Origin: Phorcus lineatus
Lineage: Eukaryota; Mollusca; Gastropoda; Trochida; Trochidae
Reading direction: 5' to 3'
Assembly: GCA_921293015.1 (NCBI GenBank)
Contig: OV121097.1
Coordinates: 34,163,929-34,227,928, forward strand
Length of the DNA: 64,000 nucleotides
Position numbers and translations under genes: made by a program. This document shows, one piece after another, positions 21,398 through 34,184 of the stretch (its first letter is position 1; every line of letters begins with the position of its first letter). The notes below the pieces were generated by a model that did no database searches, had not been told where the DNA came from, and worked only from the letters and a program-made list of their open reading frames with translations.

Positions 21398-21686
21398 GTC
21401 CAATCTACATCCACTGAAATGCATCTTCACAACGTCACGGCCGAAACGAAAACATTTCCAACTCTTCCCTCTTTGCCCTTGACATCACGGCCCATATTTT
21501 CTGTACTAAGATTTAAGCCTACTGCAGGCCCTTCTGATAGGCCAATCAGAAGACGGCTCGCAAAATGAACTTCATCGATAACGATGTGACCTGTCGCGTT
21601 TGAAGAGGAAACTATTGAAATTACTAATTTCAAGTGTAATTTCAGGCACATATTTAGATTGACATCACGTTTGTGGTCGATTGATA
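21398..21686. repeat. dispersed repeat family B, copy 2
   Basis: It aligns with 12692-13026 over most of its length; the open frames 21380-21568 (+) and 21427-21651 (-) lie in it and are not genes. It stands directly next to the 3' end of the minus-strand LINE. Confidence 0.6.
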
Positions 21687-21731
21687 CTTACTGTGGACTT
21701 TGTAAAGTTATAAAATAACGTTAGTACGAAA

Positions 21732-24440
21732 TTATTGTAGCACTTCTGCATCAGTACACACACTCTTGGGACGACCCATTAACAGCTGCAGGAATGTTTC
21801 TCCATCGCGGCTGAAGAGAAGAATGTGCAGCTTCAGGGGCAGGTAGTCCAATGTGTTGCTCCAGAATTTGTTCTTTATGTCAAATAGTGTGAAAGCAACG
21901 AGGTAATGTCCGAGATTGTAGACTTGGAGAAGGGAGACAATTGCGGGGCAATATCCAAGTTGAGTGGTTGAGTGTGATCTTTGGCCAGGAGGTAGAGGAG
22001 AAGTCTTGTTGTGAACAGGCTTCTGGATAGAGCTGAAGGGGGAAGAGTGATCAGTCTGTGGAAGAACATAAGCTGGCGACGAATTATCTCCTCCTTTACC
22101 GGAAGCCATCCTATCATGCTCAGGCTCATATCTGTTCGCGTACGGGATGGGAAGCTTTGTACATGCTTTGCCATGTAACGCCATGTTGTTTGTAGTAAGT
22201 GTTGATCATGTTGGGATATTGATGTCCAGAGTTCGCATCCGTACAGTAGAGATGGTAGAACGACTTTGTGCACTGTGGATGCCGCAGTGAGTGGGTTTAG
22301 TCCGTGCGGTCTGATGCCAATACCAATCAGAGAATGGTAAGATCCTCTTGCTTTTCGACAAGCTTCTTTTATTGACTTTGAGTGTGTCAGGTTGTTTGAG
22401 ACTTTATTTCCGAGATGGGAGACGCAGTTACTGCCGGGAAGCGAGTTGCCAGCAAGAAGGAAGTCATAATCTAGTGCTTGAGTGCATACTGAATACAATA
22501 ACTTGACACTTGGTAGGATTAACTTCGTATCTCCAGCTGGATGCATAGGTAGAGATTATATTTAGTAGAGATTGAAGTCCTGAGGGATTGAGGGAGAGAA
22601 CTGTGAGGTCATCTGCCAGCGTTGGATTCCCGAGACTGAGGTCACCAACTGTAATGCCGTGTCCAGAGGTTTGTAGTTGGTTTAACAGGTCATCAATGAA
22701 TACCAGGTACATAAAAGTTAAGAGTACCCCTCCCTGTCTCACTCCTTGATTGACGGGGAACTGTTCTGACTGACATCCATTTACTGCAACAATACTTTTA
22801 AGATCAGAGGAACAGCGCACAAACAGCCTCCATGTCTGTCCAGTGATTCCTAGGTTTGCTAATTTGAGGAATAATCCACTGTGCAATACTGTCGAATGCC
22901 TGTTTGTTATCAATGAAGGCACTGTAGACTTTGCTCCCTAGTTCTAGGTTGTGATAGATAGCTTCGGATAAGTTAAACGATGCTGTTGTACATCCTAGTC
23001 CTGTTTGATACCCTTGTTGTTGTGCATTTGGAAGTGAAATTCCAGAGTTTCTGAGCCATTTTGCAAGCTTGTTGTTTAGGAGTTTTTCAAACAGTTTATA
23101 GAGAACTGGCAATAAAGTAATAGGCCTGTAGTTGTTTGGTAAATGCTTTGGTTTGTTGTTACCTTTGTGAATGGGTATGATGACACCAATTTTGCAGCTT
23201 TGGGGAACATGTGCAGATTGAATCATGGCATTGAATAGGCGAGTGAGATGGAATATGAGTTAAAGTCCGCCGTATATGAGATGTTCATTTTGTATACAAT
23301 CGTTTCCTGCAGCCTTCTTATGTTTTAGAGATTGTATAATAGATCGAGTGTCATCGAGAATGATTGGCGTGGAGAACTCCTGGATGTGATCACAGTTTGA
23401 TGAGGAGTGTAGATCATAAACCATGAGTTCTGTTTCCTGTAAGAAGGTGTGGTTAAAGTGAGGTTTTGCTTGTGGAGTATGAACAGAGTGGTAGAATTTC
23501 GCGAAGGAAGTACACACATCCTCCGGATTCCAGACGTCAAGGTCATCGATCATCTGATGTGCACAGTAGTTACTCTTCCTGTTTCTTTTGTTTTTCAACA
23601 TTTTCAAAAATAGCTTTGAATCGCACTCTGCAAACTGTTCTCAATAAGGTCTTGTATGGCAGTCCTTTGAGCTCGTCTAAAATCTCTCTTAAGACGTTTG
23701 TAGGTGGTATAAGAGTCGTTTGTGCAACCACGAGGCCGTCCTTGATTGATCAAACATCTTCTGGCATGGCGCTGTAAAGCATGGATGTCTTTAAGATGTT
23801 TAGACCAGTATGGTTTCGTGTGAGGGTTAAATTTAGATACAGGCAACGTGTGTGAGGAAGCATGAGATATGACATCATTAATGTTGGTTTAGTAGTCATC
23901 AATGTTATATGGAGTGGTGAGATCTGGTTCACCAAGTTCCATCAGTGTACAAGATAGTGCATCAGAGTAAGCTTCAAGAACGATCTCATCACAACGTTTC
24001 CATGCGGTGGTTGATGGTCTTGATTCTTTAAGAGAAGGGGTTTCTTGTAGCTTAAGCTTGGCAACTATGGGCAGGTGATCTGATACACAGTTTATATTAT
24101 CTTCTTCTTGTATAAAGGCATGGGCGATGTAGGGTGCATTCTCATTGGAGATGAAGATATAGTCTATCTGGGTCATAGCGGGAACAAACGTGTAAATGTG
24201 GGTAGTATTACCATTTGAGATCGCTGATACCAGGTTGTTGTCAGCTACAAATTGTGAAAGGAGAGTGTCACTTGAATCAGGTGATGATGGTGAGTTAATT
24301 CTCGCATTAAAGTCTCCCAGAAGTATCACCACACCATCACTGATGTAGTAGTCGTGAATATCCTGTAGTTCTTTAAGGGCAGTTTGGTATGCAGCCGTTC
24401 CATAACTTGCAGTGGGCATATATACTAATAGCAAAAAAAG
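21732..24440 (-). pseudogene. non-LTR retrotransposon (LINE): endonuclease plus reverse transcriptase, 5' truncated
   Basis: Read on the minus strand, the endonuclease C-terminal part (24440 to about 23890) has LLVYMPTASYG, LLGDFNARI, QIDYIFIS and VSDHLPIVAKL. This is the APE-type exonuclease-endonuclease-phosphatase fold, lacking roughly the first 100 residues. A linker follows (23846-23260, with GRPRGCTNDSYTTYKRLKR), then RT: NYRPITLLPVLYKLFEKLL, motif A FIDNKQAFDS (about 22900), GVRQGGVL, and motif C as LADD (about 22610) in place of the usual Y/FADD. A C-terminal domain (LPSLLYGCELW) ends it. Frame changes around 23890, 23600, 23240, 22850 and 22500 break the ORF. The domain order fits the Jockey/CR1/I-type group; I do not assign the clade. 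Confidence 0.88.
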
Positions 24441-24479
24441 TGGGGGCATATTTTTGATATGTATAATATACAATTTTCA

Positions 24480-26220
24480 CTTCGATTTTATTTATCATAA
24501 GGTCTCAAGGCTGGGCGTAGGTTTCACTGGCTGCAGGTAAGCAGCTAGTAAGGAAGGTTACTCGTGATGACGTAAGGCGTCGCTGCTTCGTTTCGCAGGT
24601 TATGTTACCGATGAGGGGAAGGTAGAAAATCGATAGAGTCCCATTACAGTGGCGTGGGAAGATGACTTAAATGTTACCCTCTGTTACATGTCTTATCTTG
24701 ATTTTGTAATGTTTATGTTTGATAATAAAACTTTGAAGTGGTTAGAATGATAGATCATGCGATATTACATACTTTTGAAGGTCATATATGCTCATAGCTG
24801 GGGTAAAAAAAAATTTAAAAAGTCAAAGAAAATTGAAATATCTTTATAAAATGTTTTTCAGTTGCACAGAACTCTTTTGTGGTGATTACTCGTATAAATC
24901 ATGCAGCAGGACATACTTATACAGGCTATTATTACTCCTGATTGGATAAGATGTCTTTTTTGGGGAGGGGGGGGGGGGGGGCATCAGAATTAAAGAATTC
25001 GGAATCCTCATATGAAAATATATATGAAAAAGTATATTTTAATGTAAAATATACTTTGAAGTGACATTTCTAGAATAAATGAAACTGCATTTGACTTGCA
25101 CATCTAAGGATTGGACGACAAGCACAGACAAGTCGCTTTCCTTTTCTTAAAATGCTCCTCAACAGGAAAAATTATAGAATGTCTCAGTACAGGAACCATA
25201 GTGACCAATCTCCGAAAGTGTAAATTTTGCTTCTTTTTCAATGATTACATTATCTTTCAATTTAGCGCTCTTTTTCTTTAACAGCTTTTTGATTTATTGG
25301 TCTACTGTTTGTTCTTAGTCGCGTTTAATCGCTCGTTTGTTTTATTGCTTTATTGCTCTTTTGGTCATATAGCTTGGTCGTTTGGTCACTTTATAATCGT
25401 AAACATCTCTTTATAACTTTATTGTAAATATATCAGAGAGCGAAAACGTGATTTCCTCTTTCGGCCACATAAACTGCGGGGTGCTTTCCGTTGTACTGCC
25501 CGATCACGACTTCTGATTGTGCTGGAAACCCTATTCCTGTACGTTATCGCCTCCGAAAAGATTACATTCATTGGAATCGTCGTTTTTATCTGACTTACAT
25601 GTCATCAGATGTCAATACAATTGAAGTTATCCGTTTGCTCTTTGTTTGCGTCCATAAAATCTAAAAAACAACCAAAGAAATCGCAGGTTCTTCGCCCTTT
25701 TTTAAACAACTCAATGATGTTACTTAACAACTGATTTTTCTTTCGAGATACGTTACCGCTCATTACACAAAACATATTTTCGAGTGTTAAGAGAACAATA
25801 CATTTAATCAACATGATTACGATGTGTTTTTTGTATGTTTCTGTCCCTGATATGAATTATTTATGCAATTTGTTTTCAGTTTTTCTCAAGTTGCGCACAT
25901 AGGTAAAATATTTATTTCGGAGTATAAAGAAACTTAACAGATATCAGCATATTGATGTGTGAAAATGCAAGTGGTATATCCTTCCCTGATTAGCATGATA
26001 AATGCAAATTTTCCTGTAATAGATATTCGACAACTATATCACTTTATCATGATTTATGCAAATTTTCCTTAAATATATACTGACAACTTAAATATTCAAA
26101 ACCAAACTATACGTTCAAGCTTCAGACAGACACCTTGTATTCAGTAAATTTGGCCTTATGGCCAATATTACAATGAAGTTGGAAAATAAACTTAGTCACG
26201 TGTGTCTTAGTCTAAATAAC
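24480..26220. other. no gene seen; contains a poly-G run
   Basis: AT-rich sequence with a homopolymeric G run (24962-24981, one A within) and short open frames only. Part of 24490-24660 may be LINE 5' leader or unrelated. Confidence 0.4.
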
Positions 26221-26224
26221 TTTC

Positions 26225-27187
26225 ATAAACAGGACTTCCGGTGGCGCTGCGCTCATGACAGCGCGTTAATTTTGCTAGCTCTCAGTTTATCCAGAGATTT
26301 TTAAAATGTCCAACACTAGGAGAGGTAATAGGGGTAAAAACCTAACTGACTTTATTCCAAACCCGCGACATGAACCACAAGAGCCAAATCTCAACAGGAG
26401 ACCCGATCCGACAGAAACATTACACCCGACATGACAAACACGCCAGGTAGGCAGACCGCCATTACGCACCCCAACCCCGAGGGCAACCTGAAGGAATACA
26501 TCGAAACTGCTTTGAGAGGACATACTTCACACATTATAATTAGGATTGACACTATCGTGAACGAAGTTAAAGAGCTTCCCTAAAAAACTGACGAAATTCT
26601 AGCCTCAGTGCAGTTTAATGCTGAACAAATTGAATCAAACACAAGTGAAATAAGTAATATAAAGGGTGACATGGAAGAAATGAAGAAAGATTTTGAAAGA
26701 AACTCCTAACCATAGAAATGTACTCTCGCAAGAACAATTTGTTGATTTAGGGTGTGCCGGTTGTAAAAGACTTTGAGGCGGCAGCTGGAGACAACTTTGG
26801 CTTGATAGGGATTAAATGAGCAGCCGATATACTATTTGTTAATGTACATACGCTCCCTCGTAAGAGCTCGGATACCCTGAATTTCAGGGCCTCGATGCCC
26901 AAACCCACAGTGTTGTCAAGTTTGTGAGAATAGAAGATCGACAGACAGTCTTCAACTGTTCACTTAAAAACTATGGTCCACTTAAAGAAAAGAAAATTAC
27001 TATTAGAACAGATCTTCCAGTTATTCTCAAGAAACAAAGAGGCCGGCTCGCTAATCGAGCATTCGAACTAAGGAAAAAGTATCAAGTTCAAACTAGGATC
27101 CTCGAGAGGGGGATAGAACTGTCGCTTCAAGTGAGGAAGAACCCCCAACAGCAGTGGATGACAATTGGCATTGACGAAACGGTTTAG
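26225..27187 (+). pseudogene. LINE ORF1 remnant (L1-type RNA-binding protein)
   Basis: A GC-richer leader at 26225-26300 precedes MSNTRRGNRGKNLTDF. In several frames a coiled-coil part follows (ESNTSEISNIKGDMEEMKKD), then RNNLLIQGVP-like decayed text. The C-terminal part at 26924-27187 reads VRIEDRQTVFNCSLKN ... LPVILKKQRGRLANRAFELR. This order (coiled coil, RRM-like, C-terminal domain) is that of L1-group ORF1 proteins, which coat the element's RNA. There are many stops, so it is inactive. Confidence 0.7.
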
Positions 27188-27189
27188 TC

Positions 27190-28490
27190 TCAGCCAGCTC
27201 AAAAGTGAAATATGCATGCAAGCGTAACCAAAGTGTTAATTGGAATTTCTATAGAGGGATTAGCTATAGTCTGTTTCAAGACTATTCTGGTCATTACATA
27301 CAGTACATGTCGAAATAATTGCATTTTCATCACCTAAATGCCAAAATTATGATATTTACTTATTTTCAATAATTATCGGCAAAAGGCAATATAAGGCTGT
27401 TTTAGTCGACCGACTGCAGGTGTTCTTACAGCGACATGTGATAGTAGAAAAGCTAGCCATTTTGGACTGCAGGCATCATGTTGTGGTTGTTGTTTAGGGG
27501 TTTAACGTCTGCTTCCACCTGTAGGTGATTTCGCCGACGTGGCTATGTTACTTATTAATAAAATAGGGTAAGCGAGGGATACATTTAGTATTAAGTAACA
27601 TTGCCAGGGGAGATAAAGTTATAAAAGGTAAAAAAAATAGGTAAGAATTTAGAATAGAAGATGTAAAAAAAGTAAATAAGATAAATAGAATAAATTAATA
27701 TAAAATGAAAACAGGCATCGTGTCACACGACATTGTTTATGAACAGAAGAACGACAATGAATCGGCCAATCAACGATCGCATGTCATAAAGGGGATTCCC
27801 ATGTCACAATGACCGCACCTCGCTTGGCCGGCGCCCAGGCCGTGTCACGTGACCTCTTTCCCGGCTAAGGCAATTACGTAACTGCTGGTCAATTATTTCT
27901 GAAAGGTTAGGGTTGTTGTTCCCCTTTAACAAAAAATTTTTCCCTTTTGATACAAATCGCAAATTACTAAAGATTACTTAAACAACCTAATGTTCCTAAC
28001 TGTTCACTCTCTTTTAGTATGAATTCTACTTTAAAAAGAAAAAGATTCAAGTTAAGTTTTACCAAATTTCAATTAAGTGTATCAAATCCATACTCCCTAA
28101 TCCAAAAACAAAAATGCCTTATAATACCAAATTTTTGAAACCAATATTTAAACACTTACCTATATCGGCCTAAAATGACTTCTTGTTATAACAAAAAGAT
28201 CAATATCAAAAACAAAACAAAAGAAGGGAAGTAATGAATATGTATCATCCCAACTTGGAATTCCATCTTGAGATGGGACGGCGGATACTTTAACATGTTC
28301 ATAATATTCTTATTCTAATGTTGAATTTAGTAATAACATGATAACATGTATCATTTAGATAAGTGCTTTATGACATCGAAAGATATTTTGATTTGATGTT
28401 GATTTTCATGACTTATTGGCTATATCTATCTCTCATCGCATACGAGTCTTTCATCATAGCACAATACAATTTCAAATGTATTTTTTAAGT
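27190..28490. other. no gene seen; probably decayed LINE and other repeats
   Basis: No ORF was recognised. A locally GC-rich patch (27720-27880) differs in composition from its surroundings and may be a separate short repeat. The segment lies between ORF1-like and ORF2-like LINE remnants of the same orientation, so part may be a deleted LINE interior. Confidence 0.35.
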
Positions 28491-28504
28491 TATTTGATAC
28501 TCAG

Positions 28505-29420
28505 ATACAACCAATCCTGTTGTATGGATCTGAAGTGTGGGGTTATCAAAGATTTGAATGTTTAGAAAGGATTCACTTACTAGCCTGCAAAAAGTTTTTA
28601 TGTGTTGAATGTCTACTCCAAATTGTATGGTTTATGGTTAATGCGGAAGATATTTACTACTTGACCTTGGTAGCATCGGCAAAATTACATGGGTATCATA
28701 TATTAGACAATTATTATTTTCCCATGGATATGGTTTTATTTGGCTCAACCAAAATGTTTGTCGGCAACAGATGTTTTTAAAAGGTTTTCGTAACGTTGCA
28801 ATAAACATGTTCTATCAAGGATGGCAATCAAATATGGAGAGCAGTTCACGGTATGACTTGTATAGAAAGTTTAAGAGTTTATTAGAACCAGAAAAATATC
28901 TATCAGTCTTGACGAATAATCTTTTAAGAAAGTTATTTATCAAATACAGACTTGGTTTGTTAAAACTTATGAATAACTATGGAAGGTCAATTATGTAATG
29001 CTGCTATAGAAGACGAAATTCATTTTACATTCGACTTTCCGTATTATACCGAACTGAGAATGAAATATATAGTATACCGAAACGTTTCCTCTCAATGAGG
29101 AGTGTAACAGTATACACAACAATTTTGTCATCAAATGATGAGGATGTTATATTGAAATTATCTCTATTCATAAAACATGGCATGGATCTTAGACAGAACA
29201 TGTTAAATGGAAATTCGTGATCTATGCTTTGTCTGCAAAAACTTATTCTAAAAACTTAAACTATTCTTTGTTTAATCCTACATATCTGTAAATCCTAATT
29301 CCATTGTTAAAGCCACACGCATCTCTCTAAAGATGTATATTGTGTATATATATATATATATATATGTGTGTGTATCATTGTATATGGGCCAGAGGCCTCA
29401 AGTACAATAAACTTCTTTTG
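28505..29420 (+). pseudogene. LINE ORF2 C-terminal fragment with 3' tail
   Basis: Frames at 28520-28780 and 28771-28998 encode PILLYGSEVWG-like text, LERIHLLACKKFLCVE, and then RNVAINMFYQGWQSNMESSS ... YDLYRKFKSLLEPEKYLSV, the C-terminal region downstream of RT in L1-like mollusc LINEs. The 3' end is marked by GGGCCAGAGGCCTCAAGTAC, AATAAA and a TTGACT-repeat tail ending near 29430. It may belong to the same copy as the ORF1 remnant at 26225. Confidence 0.72.
29341..29373. repeat. (TA)n/(TG)n microsatellite
   Basis: Alternating TA then TG dinucleotides inside the 3' region of the LINE fragment. Confidence 0.85.
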
Positions 29421-29579
29421 ACTTGACTTTGACTCTGCGTACCTCTAGAGATTTTCTTTGCCAACAAATGCGTCAATGTTGACAAAAATACACCAGCAGC
29501 AGCATAAACTGATCAAAAGATATTCCCACTGTAACAGAAGTACGTTGATATCAATTCTGAAACTCTTTGTGAGGGAACC

Positions 29580-30620
29580 AATGTGTCAATCTAATGGCTA
29601 TCTCTATCTAATCTAATCTCCAATGGCTATGTTGATCTAAGGCAGATAAGCTTTGTTTTAAGGTGGTAGTATCATCATGTGAACTGATGGCTAGAATGAG
29701 AAGAACCTCCGGTATTATAGTTTGAAAAAGCAGCGAATCTGTCAATATGATATAGGTTATGTAGGTATTTTCCCAATCCAATAAAGTTTCCAATTTCACT
29801 TGGTTGTTGAATTTTTATTCTCAAGTATGTTTGGGTAGCAAGGAGAATATCTTGCAGCCTTTTCGTTCTTTAAAGAAGATACGTACGTTATTTGGTTCTT
29901 CTGCTTTACTGAGAGAAAGATGCTGCAAAACAAGATATGCTTAAATGGAGTTGATGATTCCCTGATATTCTAAAAGGTTTACATCAATATTGACAATGGA
30001 AATTCCTCATATTTGATGAAACTATCACCTGTATAAAGTAGATCATTAAGGATAAGCCAAGGCTCGCAAAATACAATGTTTATTCCTTATGCAGGTTATT
30101 TACCATTCTAACACATACGCGTATGAGAACCTCTATTTCTTTGTAAAGATTGTTTGTTTGCCAATAATTCGTAAACATCTCTCCAAAAAAGCACTTTTGA
30201 TATGCGGAATAACAGACTGCCTCAGGTATTTTGTCCATATCTCAGTCTTAAAAATGTTGAAGCATTACTGCTTTTTTGTAATGATATCCATTTTTCGATT
30301 TAGCTACATATTGAACAAATGGTGACGTGAAGGCAATATTAGGCTTTTAAGAACAGTTGTTCTGCCAAATGGAGTAAGATCTCCTCTTAACCACTTCGTT
30401 ATTGTTTTATCAACTGTTTTTAGTAGAAATTTATAGTATCCTTCAACCATTTCGGCCTGGTAAGTTGGAACTGAATGCCAAGTAAAGGGTTTTTGGGACC
30501 TGTCTTAATTCAATGTCTTACAATATTATAAATGTGAGAACCTCATTGAACCATTCCAAATATTTTTAGTTTTATCTATGTTCATTTTAAATCCAGAAAA
30601 TTCAGCATATTTTAAAAAAA
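29580..30620 (-). pseudogene. decayed LINE RT fragment
   Basis: On the minus strand around 30610-30340, FSGFKMNIDKTKNIWNGS, then KFLLKTVDKTITKWLRGDL and GRTTVLKSLILP can be read across frames; these match the region after RT motif C in L1/Tx1-like LINEs (compare 34760-34185). The remainder to 29580 is too decayed to read. No intact ORF remains. Confidence 0.5.
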
Positions 30621-30752
30621 AAAATTTAAAATTTTATTTGTTCCCATGATCAGTTACATGTAATAATAAATACAAAACTGTGTACTCTCAAAGAGTTCAG
30701 TCAAAAAGGATATACATTCTCCAAGCTATGGGTAAATATATTCAACATGTTA

Positions 30753-31898
30753 TTAAGTGTTATATATTGGGAATAAAGGTAACCATTTGGCAGAAAAAGA
30801 TTCAAAATTATCACTTCTTTTGGCTATAAATTGTTCTACAATGTAAATGTCTTTAAAACTTTTGAGAAAATTATTCAACTTTGGAATTAATTTGTTTAAG
30901 GTGCAACTATAAATATATCTTTTAGCAAAAAGTAATATATGTAGAATCAATGGGCAAAAACCAAATGTTCTAAACCAAATCAGGGATTTTGTTATTTGTA
31001 TTGTCTGTATGTTTACAGTTATCCATTTTTCCAGATCAAAAGCCTGGGTTTCCTTACATTCCCAATATACATGACATAAAGTTTCATTCTGAACCTTACA
31101 AAAATTACATAATTCATTGTCAACTAATTTCATTAAATTTTTTTCTCTTTTTGTATAAATAACCCTATGCAGAAATTTATATTGAAAATCTAGAAGTTTT
31201 ACATCTTTCAAATTCAGTCTGAAAGTTTTAAAAATCATTTGCCAATTTAAATCAGTATCATGAAACAAACTTTCCCATTTTTGGCAGACATGAGGTAAAT
31301 CATTTTTTGTTAAGAGGATATCATAAAAAAGTCTTGAGCCTTTTTTTACCTTCATGAAATCCTTATGAAATAAGTTTAAATCTACATTATTAGCATCAAT
31401 ATATCTGTTTTGTCTTACTTCCAAGCCTCGGGCAAGATATAATAGATAATTTAGGTCCATATAAGTACCTCTTATATCAAACTTTTGCTTCAGCTCTTCA
31501 AAAGACATAAAACCATGTTCATTACAAAAATCCAATACTGTCATAATTCCACTACTAGCCCAATGTCTAATAAAATTGCTTTGATTTTTGAAATTACTAT
31601 TCACCCACAGGGGTTGTGCTAAAATTCTGTAAATGTTGTCTTCCTCTATACTATTTTTAACACAATAAAGTTTCCAAACTGATATAACATCTTTCCAAAA
31701 GTGATTATCAATTGTAAGAATGTTCTGAAAATTTGCTCCATATTTAAATATATCTCGTAAAGGAAAGTTACAAGGATTACATACATTTGTTTTACTCAAA
31801 CACTGTCTGAGGGTTGACAATTTCGGTGTCTTCCCACTTTGCCACCACCTACTGTACTCCATATGAAAATTGGTCATGCGTACGAATTGGTCAGACAA
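30753..31898 (-). pseudogene. L1/Tx1-like LINE ORF2 C-terminal part (intact 381-codon frame)
   Basis: A long uninterrupted frame has the architecture of the region downstream of RT: FHMEYSRWWQSGKTPK, HFWKDVISVWKLY, FQYKFLHRVIYTKREKNLM, and a C-terminal zinc-knuckle-like LCNFCKVQNETLCHVYWEC. RT and endonuclease are missing, so it is a truncated element although the frame is still open, which suggests it is younger than its neighbours. The start codon has no biological meaning. Confidence 0.8.
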
Positions 31899-32985
31899 TA
31901 TAGGATGCAGGGGTCATCTCAAATACATTTATTCATCACATTAATACATTTCATGTTTATTACAAAAGCACTTCAATATTTATATACTCATACTTTCACA
32001 TTTTATAAAGTCCAATAAGGTGAGTTATTCAGTGGATCATATCGGCTTCATCTCTTTGCATTTCTGATAGCAGAGATTATTTCTGCTCATAATTTGATAA
32101 AGTATGACTTGCACATGATAAATGATATAAAGATAAATAACTGTCAAAAGCAATCTTGGTTTGATTTGGACCATGGTTGTGGATGTTGTTAACTGTCATG
32201 CTGGAGCGGTTGGATGTGTTTATTGTAGCTGGGCATGTAGATAAGCAGCATTTCCAGTGGATGCTGGTACCTCTGGGTGTTTTTTTTCTTTTTTATCACT
32301 TTATTTCTTTTCTGAGGGTACCGTACATAGTCGTTTCACATACATTGTCAGTATTTACAATGGATATTTTCAGATAGGCATGACTGGATTTATATAGTAT
32401 ATATATTCATCAATATGTTATAAAAGTTATATGGCATATATCCACAAATGTGAACCGTGTCGGATTTACATACTTGATCTAACATGTTATACATTTTCTT
32501 TCTAACCACAAAAAAGCAAACGAACAGAGGAACTTTTCAGGAATAATTCTATGTAAAAAGACTGTGGCAAGAAGACCAAAATGACATGAATTTGTCATAC
32601 CTACATTCAGTATAGAGTATCTGCTTACTGACGTTATAAGTTTCTTGAAGAGCTGTTTTCAAACCGTTGATATGAGGAGTTTTATTTTTGCATTTACAGC
32701 TGTATATGAAGTGTTTTATTACAGTAAAGATCAGATTTAAAACGTCATTTCTTTGTATCCAAACAATATGTGAGTTATATTTGGTTCCAATGTTTTGTCA
32801 TTTTACATCTGATCCATTCACACAGGTGATGCCACAGACTTCTTACATGTTCACAATAAAAAAAAAAGTTTTATAGTTTCATTTTAGCTATTACAGAATG
32901 TACATCTCGGAGAATTCTGTAGTTTACTAGTATATATAAATGCACTTTTATTCGTTGTAAGTATTCTATGAATTATTCTGTATTG
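31815..32985 (-). repeat. inverted duplicate segment, copy 1
   Basis: It is near-identical in reverse complement to about 48100-49245. It contains the end of a LINE ORF2 (TTNKSAFIYTSKLQNSPRC, CTFCNS), its 3' region, and then the first about 100 bp of the next LINE fragment (MTNFHMEYSRWWQ). Because the shared stretch crosses a junction between two different LINE fragments, it is better explained as a duplicated genomic piece than as two independent insertions. Confidence 0.75.
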
Positions 32986-33870
32986 AAACCATCTTAACTT
33001 ATTACTAACTGTACATCGCAAAGTGATATTGTTGTATATTTTCCACTCTATTTCATCTATTTGCGACCCAAATTCAATTTCCCATTTTCTTTCGCTCCTG
33101 AATTGATTGTTTTGCGAATCTGAATTTATCAGGTTCATATAATAGTCTTTACATCCTTTAGTTGACTTGAAAAGAATTTTCAAATTGTCAGGAATAAAAG
33201 GCATATCAAGTTTTTTTTCGATACTCCATTCATTGTTCTGAATGAATTTCCTTATACAATGAATTTAACCTGTATATTCCAAGAAGTTTGTTTTGGGTGG
33301 TATATTTCTTGAAATTCAGGAAAATTGAGAAATGTGCTATCTGTTTTCAAAAAGTAATTTATGAATCTTATATTTGCTGTCAGATAGTGTTTATGCAAAA
33401 CCAGTTTTTGGTCTATCAATAGACTGTCATGAGTCCAGAGATACTCACTTCGCGCATCGTTAACAGTTATTTTACTTTTTAATTTTGCCCATGCATCGAA
33501 CACATCTTTCCAGAAAGCATTTCTTATATTTGGTATAAAATGTCTTCTAAGATAATTTGATCCCATCTCTATTGGATCAAAGCAGTAGCTGGTAAAATTC
33601 ATTTTGCAAGATGATCCAACTCACTATTCTTAGTATACAATCTTCGAATCCATGAGATTTTTTGGGATAGTATGGTTTCTAATATTAATGGTGCCTTTCA
33701 TTCCCCGTTTTCATAGTTTTGTATGATACATTTTCTTTTTACTTGATCGGGTTTACCTCTACAGATGAATAAGAAACATTTCTGTTGTAATTTATTGATC
33801 AAATCTACCTTTGGGTTGGGAATTGATGTAAAGAGGTGGTTTAGTGTTGGTAATATAAGACTTTTAAGTA
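32884..33870 (-). pseudogene. second L1/Tx1-like LINE ORF2 fragment
   Basis: On the minus strand from about 33830, NHLFTSIPNPKVDLINKLQQ can be read. Next comes 33602-33252 (FIPNIRNAFWKDVFDAWAKL) and 33204-32884 (LRWFQYRIIHRILTTNKSAF ... SPRCTFCNS). It has the same domain order as 31898-30753 with at least two frame breaks. The last Cys-rich motif begins at 32890 and decays into the 3' region. Confidence 0.75.
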
Positions 33871-33875
33871 CAGTT

Positions 33876-33938
33876 GGGTGTGTTGATTGTAGCTGGGCAT
33901 GTAGATAAGCAGCATTTCCAGTGGATGCTGGTACCTCT
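33876..33938 (+). repeat. 63-bp module, middle copy
   Basis: The sequence TTGTAGCTGGGCATGTAGA ... AGCATTTCCAGTGGATGCT ... GGTACCTCT also occurs at 32212-32274 and, inverted, at 48794-48854. The AGCAT/ATGCT ends around TTCCAGTGG form a small hairpin. Here it sits exactly between two LINE fragments, suggesting it is a 3'-end motif of this LINE family. Confidence 0.7.
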
Positions 33939-34184
33939 AGTTCTTTTTACTCGATACTAATAACCTTGCTGTACAAGGCTTCTGCCACCACGACTGTTGG
34001 GAATGAATTGAACGTCTACCTTTATATTTGCCATATTGCAATGACTGATTAGAAGATCAACGTTCTTATATATCAGTGTCTACAGTGATCAGTGATTAAA
34101 CAAATACATACAATCGCTGACCAATTGTATGAGCGAACATGTTTAACATCCATTGAGGTGGTGAACACATTACATGGACATTGA

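Noticed and set aside
23466..23777. 103-codon + strand ORF
   Set aside because: Antisense shadow of the minus-strand LINE linker region.
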